Below the pieces are notes generated by a model that searched no databases, was not told the origin of the DNA, and saw only the letters and a program-made list of their open reading frames with translations. Of a stretch of DNA of 7,014 nt, positions 1-5,809 are shown piece after piece. This stretch comes from Prevotella sp. UBA5387. Its GTDB lineage: Bacteria; Bacteroidota; Bacteroidia; Bacteroidales; Bacteroidaceae. The DNA lies in contig DHOP01000030.1 of assembly GCA_002407775.1 (NCBI GenBank), forward strand, positions 1 to 7,014. The letters run 5' to 3'. How positions within the stretch are numbered: position 1 is the first letter of the stretch; the number at the start of each line of letters is the position of its first letter. Both the position numbers and the translations under genes were made by a program.

Positions 1-62
1 GGGAACCCAGTGCTCAGATTCAGCTAAGTGAACTTAAATTCTGGGGAGCGTATCAAGAATAA
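1..62 (+). CDS. C-terminal fragment of an upstream gene, possibly ending in an F5/8 type C-like domain
   Basis: The frame starting at base 3 is open from the window edge to a TAA at 60-62 and reads EPSAQIQLSELKFWGAYQE. The other two forward frames stop earlier. The stretch IQLSELKFWG resembles the usual last beta-strand of F5/8 type C (discoidin, CBM32-like) domains, which often end in a pattern like 'xQLSELxFYG'. Such domains are common at the C-terminus of Bacteroides glycoside hydrolases, which fits the downstream neighbours on the same strand. Only 19 codons are visible, so the identity of the whole protein cannot be told, and the domain call rests on one strand of similarity. The gene is cut by the window edge and shows no sign of being broken. 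Confidence 0.5.
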   Translation, partial: EPSAQIQLSELKFWGAYQE

Positions 63-97
63 TTATAAAGAAGTATACAAAACCGAAGATTGACTGA

Positions 98-182
98 AAC
101 GCAGATTAACTCGAATCCCCGCACAGTAAATAAACGGAAGAGCCGTCTTTCTAATCTGCACGAATTTGTGTTAATTTGCGTT
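98..182. repeat. Long imperfect inverted repeat (stem-loop) between the upstream gene and the GH105 gene
   Basis: Bases 98-116 pair with 164-182. Of 19 positions, 16 are Watson-Crick, two are G-T and one is a mismatch (111/169). A small hairpin lies in the loop (ACGG at 134-137 with CCGT at 143-146). An alternative perfect 8-base pairing exists between GCAGATTA (101-108) and TAATCTGC (152-159), so the left arm has two possible partners. The right side is built from related words (AATCTGC, AATTTGTG, AATTTGCG), which looks like a degenerate repeat family. It lies in the 156-base spacer (63-218) and could terminate or attenuate transcription, stabilise the downstream mRNA, or be a dispersed intergenic repeat. 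No clear T-run follows the stem, so a classical intrinsic terminator is not well supported. Confidence 0.6.
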
Positions 183-218
183 TTATTGAACTCATTCATT
201 TCTTATATATCAAAGTAA

Positions 219-1328
219 ATGTCGACAAAAGCCCTGTATATCATTATCTTTACTATATTTGCGTCAACCTCTGTGGCGCAAAATAGGATGCTGAAGAAAT
301 TTCCCGAAGGTTACACTCCGGAAGAGGTAGGAATCAAGGTTGCCAACCGCTTCTTATCCGGTAAACACATGCTACATGGTGGCAAATGGATACATTATGC
401 CGAAGTATGTACCTGGTACGGAGCAGTGCGTTTTGCCAGCGAAAGCAAGAACAAAGAGTTATCCAGGCAGTTACAAGAGCGTTTTGACTATCTGTGTACA
501 GCAGAAAAAGATTTCCTGCCTATTAAAAATCATGTCGATTTGAATATGTTCGGATGTCTTCCTCTGGAACTCTATCAGATAACAAAAAAGATACAATACC
601 TGGATTTGGGAATTTCTTATGCCGATACACAATGGGAACTACCTGCGGAAGCCTCAGCCGAAGAAAAAAGGTGGGCCGACAAAGGACTTAGCTGGCAAAC
701 CCGCTTGTGGATAGATGATATGTATATGATAACCATCTTGCAATCGCAAGCCTACAGAGCAACGGGCAACCGGAAATACATCGACCGGACCGCACGTTCA
801 ATGGCCGTCTACCTGGACGAATTACAACGTCCTAACGGGCTGTTTTATCATGCCCCGGATGTCCCTTTCCTTTGGGGAAGAGGCAATGGATGGATGGCAG
901 CAGGTATGGCAGAACTTTTGAAAGTATTGCCCAAAGACAACCCGGATCGTCCGCGTATCCTACAGGGGTATCTCGATATGATGAAAAGTTTAAAACAATA
1001 TCAGGCAGAAAACGGTATGTGGAACCAGTTGATAGACGCTCCCGATTGCTGGAACGAGACTTCCGGAACGGCGATGTTTACCTACGCCATGATCACAGGC
1101 GTAAAGCAAGGCTGGCTGAAAGCCCGGGAATATGCTCCTGCAGTCCGTAAAGCATGGCTATCACTGGTATCTTATATCAATGAAAACGGAGATGTAACAG
1201 AGGTATGTTCGGGCACCAATAAGAGAAATAACCGGCAATACTATTATGACCGCCCCAAAAAAACAGGAGATTATCATGGACAGGCACCCGTACTGTGGTG
1301 CGCTTTCGCATTAATGGAAAACAAATAA
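219..1328 (+). CDS. Secreted GH105-type (GH88/GH105 clan) unsaturated uronyl hydrolase
   Basis: Enzymes of this family hydrate the 4,5-double bond of the unsaturated uronic acid that polysaccharide lyases leave at the non-reducing end, which releases the sugar; known members act on unsaturated rhamnogalacturonyl or glucuronyl residues. The 369-residue protein has the length of a full alpha/alpha-six-barrel plus a signal peptide (residues 1-20, likely cut at SVA|Q). Visible family hallmarks are HVDLNMFG (105-112), WIDDMYM with D166/D167 (164-170, region of the catalytic Asp of YteR-type enzymes), H211, the WGRGNGW motif (219-225), MWNQLID followed by NETSGTAMFTYA (267-290), and GDYHGQAPVLW near the end. 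The ATG at 219 is chosen because it alone includes the signal peptide; there is no Shine-Dalgarno, as usual in Bacteroides. The stop lies 6 bases before the GH92 start, so the two are probably co-transcribed. The uronic acid specificity (GalA or GlcA type) cannot be read from the sequence. Confidence 0.9.
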   Translation: MSTKALYIIIFTIFASTSVAQNRMLKKFPEGYTPEEVGIKVANRFLSGKHMLHGGKWIHYAEVCTWYGAVRFASESKNKELSRQLQERFDYLCTAEKDFLPIKNHVDLNMFGCLPLELYQITKKIQYLDLGISYADTQWELPAEASAEEKRWADKGLSWQTRLWIDDMYMITILQSQAYRATGNRKYIDRTARSMAVYLDELQRPNGLFYHAPDVPFLWGRGNGWMAAGMAELLKVLPKDNPDRPRILQGYLDMMKSLKQYQAENGMWNQLIDAPDCWNETSGTAMFTYAMITGVKQGWLKAREYAPAVRKAWLSLVSYINENGDVTEVCSGTNKRNNRQYYYDRPKKTGDYHGQAPVLWCAFALMENK

Positions 1329-1334
1329 ATAGGT

Positions 1335-3620
1335 ATGAAATTATATTTAAGTTTATTATGTACACTACTGCTATCCGGCTGTTCTATGACGCGGAATGAG
1401 AAATATGCAGACTACGTTAACCCCGTCATTGGTACAGACATACAAAGACATGCACGAGGTGACAAAGCACCCTCAGAAGAGAAAGGACAAACCATGCCGG
1501 CAGTCGGTGTCCCCAACGGAATGACCAACTGGGTACCACAAACACTGGAAGGAGAACATAAAGGCAATCCCCCTTATTATTATTACCACGACGAAATACA
1601 AGGATTCCGTGCCAGCCATTGGATCAGTGGCTCATGCACACAAGATTATGGCAGCGTAACAATAATGCCTGTCACCGGTGAATTAAAAACAAATGCCAGA
1701 GAGCGCGCTTCCCAATTTAGCCATGATGAAGAAACGGCAAAGCCTTACTATTATCAGGTGATGCTGAAAGATTACCTGATTCATGCCGAACTTACAGGTT
1801 TGTCTCACACAGGAATCATGCGTTTTAGTTTTCAATCGGATAAAGATCGTTATATCATTATAGAACCCAATAGTGACAAGCAACAGGGGTATTTAAAAAT
1901 TGATACAAAGAGCAGGGAAGTAACAGGCTATAATCCCGCCTACAGAATCTATCAGGGAAGTGGAAAGAGTGCCGGATTCAGCGGATATTTCGTCATCCGG
2001 TTTGAAGAAGACTTCGACTCCTTCGGAACATGGAAAGACAATGAAATTACAACGGGAGAAACAGAAATAAAAGGGAACAAAAACAGGGTAGGGGCCTGGA
2101 TTAAACTCGCTCCTGAAAAAGGGAACAGCATACAGGTAAAAGTAGGCACCTCTTTCACCAGTATTGAAAATGCCCGTAAAAATCTGGAAGCAGAGATTCC
2201 CGGATGGAACTTCGATAAAGTAAAGAAACAGTCGGCAGCTAATTGGGAGAAAGCACTGAGCCAGATAGCTGTAAAGAGTAGCGATGAGAAGAAAAAGACT
2301 CAATTTTATACCGCTCTTTACAATACACGTATGTTGCCCCGTACTTTCAGTGATGTGGAAGGTTATTATCCCGGTTTCTCCGAAAACTACACCATCCATC
2401 AAGCCAAAGATTTCACCTATTATTGCGATTTCTCCATGTGGGATATCTACAGAGCCGTGTTACCTCTCTACACCATTCTTAGCCCGTCCCTCACAGGAGA
2501 TTTTTCTAAATCTTTCATTGTAAAAGGGCAACAAGGCGGGTGGCTACCTATCTTTCCGCTATGGAATAATTATACGGCAGCCATGATCGGCGATCACGGA
2601 ATAGCCATGATGGGGGATGCCATCCTGAAAGAGGTTCCGGGATTCGACTATGAGGAAGCCTATCGGCTCATGCATAAAAATGCATTTGAAGTCAATACAG
2701 ACCGAAAAAGTTATGTAGAAGGTAAAGGACGCCGGGGGCTGGAATCCTATCTTCAATACAACTATATCCCATTGGAAGACAATGTATGGGATGCATTCCA
2801 TAAGAGAGAACAAGTATCCAGAACACTGGAATACGCCTATGATGACTTCGTTCTGGCACAAGTAGCCAGGAAATTAGGAAAAACAGATGACTACAGAACA
2901 TTAATGAAAAGAGCCATGAACTATAAAAACGTGATCGACCCGGAAACCGGTTATGCACGCGGACGTTATGCAAACGGAGAATGGATCGAACCTTTTGAAT
3001 TCGATAAATTTGTAGATTATATATGCGAAGGAACACCTTACCATTACACATGGTATGTTCCCCACGATGTGAACGGACTGATGAAACATATCGGCAAAGA
3101 ACGTTTCCGGACACGTCTCGACACTTTCTTTGAAAAAGATTACTACTGGCACGGCAATGAGCCGTGCCATCATATTCCCTACCTTTTTGCTTTAGCTGGT
3201 GAAGCCTGGAAAACTCAGAAATGGGTACACAACATATTGAATAGAGAATATTATCCTACGCCCGATGGGCTGAGCGGTAACGACGATGCCGGACAAATGT
3301 CCGCATGGTTAGTGTTCAGTATGGTTGGATTTTATCCGGTATGTCCCGGTATGCCTTATTACGTCATTGGCAGTCCGGGCTTTGAAGAGAGTATCATCAC
3401 GCTGGAGAATGGAAAGAAATTCAAGGTAGAGGCCAAAGGATATACAGAGGAAAACATCTATATCCAGTCGGCAACCTTGAACGGACAGCCTTACAACAAA
3501 TGCTATATCCTGCATAAAGACATACTGAAAGGGGGTACTCTATCTTTCGTCATGGGAAATACTCCCAACAAGCAATGGGCATCCGGTGCCGATGCAATGC
3601 CTTACGTTACAACAGAATAA
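1335..3620 (+). CDS. GH92 family exo-alpha-mannosidase, lipoprotein
   Basis: GH92 enzymes are calcium-dependent inverting exo-mannosidases that remove terminal alpha-mannose; members differ in linkage preference (1,2, 1,3, 1,4, 1,6 or mannose-1-phosphate). The 761-residue length is normal for the family. The N-terminus has a lipobox LSGC with the lipidated cysteine at residue 16, so the protein is membrane-anchored; the residues after it do not show an obvious Bacteroides surface-export signal, so the side of the outer membrane is open. Hallmarks in order are DYVNPVIGT near residue 26, GMTNWVPQT, FRASHWISGSCTQDYG, MWDIYRA, MIGDHG, EGTPYHYTWYVPHD with E565 (position of the family's general acid), HGNEP (606-610, the loop near the +1 sugar), and GNDDAGQMSAW with D650/D651 (position of the general base). 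All catalytic positions look intact. It lies 6 bases after the GH105 gene and 31 bases before the next gene. Linkage specificity is not predictable with confidence. Confidence 0.96.
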   Translation: MKLYLSLLCTLLLSGCSMTRNEKYADYVNPVIGTDIQRHARGDKAPSEEKGQTMPAVGVPNGMTNWVPQTLEGEHKGNPPYYYYHDEIQGFRASHWISGSCTQDYGSVTIMPVTGELKTNARERASQFSHDEETAKPYYYQVMLKDYLIHAELTGLSHTGIMRFSFQSDKDRYIIIEPNSDKQQGYLKIDTKSREVTGYNPAYRIYQGSGKSAGFSGYFVIRFEEDFDSFGTWKDNEITTGETEIKGNKNRVGAWIKLAPEKGNSIQVKVGTSFTSIENARKNLEAEIPGWNFDKVKKQSAANWEKALSQIAVKSSDEKKKTQFYTALYNTRMLPRTFSDVEGYYPGFSENYTIHQAKDFTYYCDFSMWDIYRAVLPLYTILSPSLTGDFSKSFIVKGQQGGWLPIFPLWNNYTAAMIGDHGIAMMGDAILKEVPGFDYEEAYRLMHKNAFEVNTDRKSYVEGKGRRGLESYLQYNYIPLEDNVWDAFHKREQVSRTLEYAYDDFVLAQVARKLGKTDDYRTLMKRAMNYKNVIDPETGYARGRYANGEWIEPFEFDKFVDYICEGTPYHYTWYVPHDVNGLMKHIGKERFRTRLDTFFEKDYYWHGNEPCHHIPYLFALAGEAWKTQKWVHNILNREYYPTPDGLSGNDDAGQMSAWLVFSMVGFYPVCPGMPYYVIGSPGFEESIITLENGKKFKVEAKGYTEENIYIQSATLNGQPYNKCYILHKDILKGGTLSFVMGNTPNKQWASGADAMPYVTTE

Positions 3621-3651
3621 GACACAATTAATATAAATACAAATCAAAATT

Positions 3652-5385
3652 ATGAAGAAGTGGATATTAGGAGGGATAGGGCTCTGTATGTTTCTGCCTA
3701 TCCTGGCACAACAAATTCAAAAAGAGGGATATCTGGTAATGGACATGGTACATCACAACCCCGGGGATGCCATGACACAGAGTGTTTTCCGCAAACCGGA
3801 GAAGTTAGCCTCTTTTGGTATGAATGGCATGGTTATCAATGAGTTTAAGTTCCCGCAATGTGCCGTCAGTTTCTCAAAATTCGACAAGCGTATTTTTCCG
3901 AAAGGATCAAAAGAAAGAGCATGGATCGAAACACTGACAAAAGAAATCAGAACACAGATCAAAACGTGCCACGAGAACGGTTTACAAGCGTTCTATTTCA
4001 CTGATATCATTGTATTACCCAAAAAGTTAGTTGAACTCTATAAAGACGAGATTTGTGACGAGGATGGAAAAATATCTTTCGAGAAACCCAAAACTTGGGA
4101 GATTCACCGGATCATGCTGAAAGAATTATTCGAGCGTTTCCCGGAGATGGACGGATTGGTGATCCGTACCGGAGAGACTTATACCCACAACATTCCGTAT
4201 CACATAGGAAACAGCCCGGTAGACTATAAAAACAGATATGATAAAAGTATTGAGATACATGCCCGGCTAATGAATCTGCTCAGAGAAGAGGTATGTGTAA
4301 AAAGAAATAAGAAGATTATATACCGTACGTGGGATTTTGGTTTCTTCCATGTCCGCCCGGATTATTACTTAGCCGTTACCGAACAAGTAGCACCACATCC
4401 CAATCTCTATATGGCTATCAAGCATACCAATGGAGACTATTTCCGGACTTTCCATTTCAACAAAACAATCACACTGGGCAAGCACAAACAAGTAGTGGAG
4501 GTACAATGCCAGCGTGAGTATGAAGGAAAAGGAGCTTATCCGAACTATGTGGCAAATGCCGTAATCAATGGTTTTGAAGAGACAAAGCAGGATGCTTCTC
4601 CCCGTTGCCTGAACGATGTGAAAGATAATCCATTGTTCTATGGCGTATGGACCTGGTCGAGAGGTGGAGGCTGGTACGGTCCTTACATCTCCAATGAACT
4701 TTGGTGTGACCTCAATACCTACGTGATGAGCCAATGGGCCCTGAATCCTAACCGCAAAGAAGAAGATATTTTCAATGAATATGCACTGAAAATTGGTATA
4801 TCCCAAGAGACTCTCCCATTCTTCCGCCGTCTGTGTATGCTGACCCCTGATGCTATTATCCGGGGAAGAGGTTCACTCCTGCACTCCGTCAATGTGACCT
4901 GGACACGCGACCATTATCTGGGAGGAATCAACCAGTTAAAAAGAATCTTCGATGAAATCTTAAAGAAAAACATAGTCGACGAGTCATTGTACGAAATGAG
5001 ACTTTCCGTAGCACTCTGGGAGGATATAGTAGAATTATCCGAAAAGATACAATGCAAAGACAAAGCCATCGAACATTATATCAAAACCTCTTCTCTATAT
5101 GGACTCTGGCTTCACAGAATTATGGAACAAGGCTGGATTGTCATGCTTAAAGGATATCAGGGTGAGCAAACAGGTATATATGATAAAACAGCAATTAAAC
5201 TCGCACTCGAAAAATACGATCACTCATGGAATGAGTATCGCCAACTGAAAGAAAATAACGGGGATTGTGCCACACTCTATTATGACCAATACGTTAAATT
5301 CAATGTGGGTGGTGATCGTACTAAAATCGGATTTGTAGATGGTATGGGAGCAACCGTTAACAAGTATCGCGCAATGATAGAATAA
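3652..5385 (+). CDS. Secreted GH67-related (alpha-glucuronidase-like) TIM-barrel protein lacking the classical N-terminal domain
   Basis: The 577-residue protein begins with a signal peptide (residues 1-19, cut at ILA|Q). I place it near GH67, whose members release (4-O-methyl-)glucuronic acid from the non-reducing end of xylan fragments, because motifs appear in the same order: GLVIRTGETYTHN (168-180) at the position of the SEGQPGP-type segment with the general acid, IIYRTWDFGF (222-231), AIKHTNGDY (255-263), VEVQCQREYEG (282-292) matching the GH67 ELQITQEYLG motif, and GVWTWSRGGGWYGP (331-344) followed by WALNPNRKEEDIFNEYA (362-378), like the WNPDxxxEEIxxEWA segment. From this alignment E175, D262 and E289 would be the general acid and the catalytic base pair; the D262-E289 spacing of 27 is close to the 28 in Cellvibrio GlcA67A (D365/E393, from memory). 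The usual GH67 N-terminal alpha/beta domain is absent, as the barrel starts right after the signal peptide. It is the third gene of the probable operon. The substrate may differ from xylan; it could be a separate family. The relationship was made by eye. Confidence 0.72.
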   Translation: MKKWILGGIGLCMFLPILAQQIQKEGYLVMDMVHHNPGDAMTQSVFRKPEKLASFGMNGMVINEFKFPQCAVSFSKFDKRIFPKGSKERAWIETLTKEIRTQIKTCHENGLQAFYFTDIIVLPKKLVELYKDEICDEDGKISFEKPKTWEIHRIMLKELFERFPEMDGLVIRTGETYTHNIPYHIGNSPVDYKNRYDKSIEIHARLMNLLREEVCVKRNKKIIYRTWDFGFFHVRPDYYLAVTEQVAPHPNLYMAIKHTNGDYFRTFHFNKTITLGKHKQVVEVQCQREYEGKGAYPNYVANAVINGFEETKQDASPRCLNDVKDNPLFYGVWTWSRGGGWYGPYISNELWCDLNTYVMSQWALNPNRKEEDIFNEYALKIGISQETLPFFRRLCMLTPDAIIRGRGSLLHSVNVTWTRDHYLGGINQLKRIFDEILKKNIVDESLYEMRLSVALWEDIVELSEKIQCKDKAIEHYIKTSSLYGLWLHRIMEQGWIVMLKGYQGEQTGIYDKTAIKLALEKYDHSWNEYRQLKENNGDCATLYYDQYVKFNVGGDRTKIGFVDGMGATVNKYRAMIE

Positions 5386-5418
5386 CAGAGATTCAAATTA
5401 ACATTATTAACAGAGTCT

Positions 5419-5437
5419 CTTAACTACTATTGTTAAG
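5419..5437 (+). terminator. Possible weak terminator hairpin after the operon
   Basis: CTTAAC (5419-5424) can pair with GTTAAG (5432-5437) around a 7-base loop, 34 bases after the stop of the GH67-like gene. The stem is short and AT-rich and no T-run follows, so its position is the main argument for it. Confidence 0.25.
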
Positions 5438-5529
5438 CTTACAAAAGTACGTACTTTATGCCTATAAAAGTACGTACTTTTGGTATATAAAGAATACTAA
5501 TTAACACACAGTTAAATACGTACTTTTAT
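5438..5529. repeat. Array of four 23-base units around the palindrome AAAGTACGTACTTT (one unit degenerate)
   Basis: A perfect 14-base palindrome AAAGTACGTACTTT lies at 5444-5457 and a perfect 16-base palindrome AAAAGTACGTACTTTT at 5466-5481. A third copy keeps the core TACGTA (5517-5522) and the right arm CTTTTATA. The centres are at 5450.5, 5473.5 and 5519.5, so the spacings are 23 and 46 (two times 23). The position in between (about 5484-5506) holds a degraded unit starting TATAAA. Units 1 and 2 agree at 19 of 23 positions, units 2 and 4 at 15 of 23. The regular spacing and dyad symmetry suggest binding sites for a dimeric DNA-binding protein (operators, iterons or recombinase sites); which one is unknown. 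TACTTTTG within unit 2 (5475-5482, plus strand) and in unit 1 (5442-5449, minus strand) fits the Bacteroides -7 consensus TAnnTTTG, but no good -33 TTTG is placed upstream of either. Confidence 0.75.
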
Positions 5530-5685
5530 AATCCCTGCTTCTTTTGTTTAAAAACGGAATTCGAATGGACTGATGAGCCGGTATTGGTGGCATTGAATGC
5601 AATATCGTAATGGGATTATTAAAGGTTTCGAGAAATGCAGTTATCCTGTCTCTTTGTTCCTATATGACTGATTTTCATGACACCC

Positions 5686-5744
5686 TTATTCTAATTATTA
5701 CTGTAATTAGAGAATAAATTGCATAACAATATCAATTATTATGC
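5686..5744. repeat. Pair of adjacent AT-rich hairpins near the IS66 side
   Basis: The first hairpin pairs TTATTCTAATTA (5686-5697) with TAATTAGAGAATAA (5704-5717), giving 12 base pairs with a 2-base bulge and the 6-base loop TTACTG. The second pairs GCATAACAAT (5721-5730) with ATTATTATGC (5735-5744), 9 of 10 positions, with a 4-base loop. They lie about 66-124 bases beyond the transposase stop. They could end transcription from both sides or lie close to the insertion sequence end: GTAA at 5703, inside the first hairpin, matches the usual first bases of IS66 ends, but GTAA is also found at 5607 and proves little. Confidence 0.4.
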
Positions 5745-5809
5745 GTATTTTATCGTATAATCTTTCTTTAATTGTATCCGTCCGAAAAGATCCGACTTGC
5801 AGTTCTGTT

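Larger units (their letters stand above)
5386..5809. other. Gene-free spacer of 424 bases between the operon and the IS66 transposase
   Basis: No open frame with a convincing start and length is present. The spacer contains, from left to right, a weak hairpin just after the operon, the 23-base palindromic repeat array, a mixed stretch (about 5531-5680) with two short overlapping open tails on opposite strands, and two AT-rich hairpins (5686-5744). The stretch 5701-5760 has only 13 G or C in 60. The outer end of the IS66 element must lie in this spacer unless the insertion is truncated, but I could not fix it because the other terminal inverted repeat is outside the window. Confidence 0.6.

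Noticed and set aside
254..261. TATATTTG, a match to the Bacteroides -7 promoter consensus
   Set aside because: It lies inside the signal peptide codons of the GH105 gene, with no -33 TTTG at the right distance; most likely chance.
1893..2402. Long open frames on the minus strand inside the GH92 gene (also 2692-3114)
   Set aside because: They are antisense to a clear full-length GH92 gene with intact family motifs and have no recognisable product; shadows of the real gene.
4369..4806. Minus-strand open frame inside the GH67-like gene
   Set aside because: It is antisense to conserved catalytic motifs of the plus-strand gene and shows no domain.
5466..5481. Reading the 16-base palindrome as an intrinsic terminator
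   Set aside because: A perfect palindrome without a loop makes a poor RNA hairpin, and the repetition at 23-base spacing fits protein binding sites better.
5438..5529. Regular short repeats that might be a small CRISPR array
   Set aside because: The units are directly adjacent with no unique spacers of 30 bases or so, the repeats are only 23 bases in period, and no cas gene is present.
5570..5597. CTGATGAG followed later by GAA, resembling the core of a hammerhead ribozyme
   Set aside because: The GCC/GGC pair after CTGATGA is not directly followed by GAA (three extra bases), and stems I and III cannot be formed with the flanking sequence.
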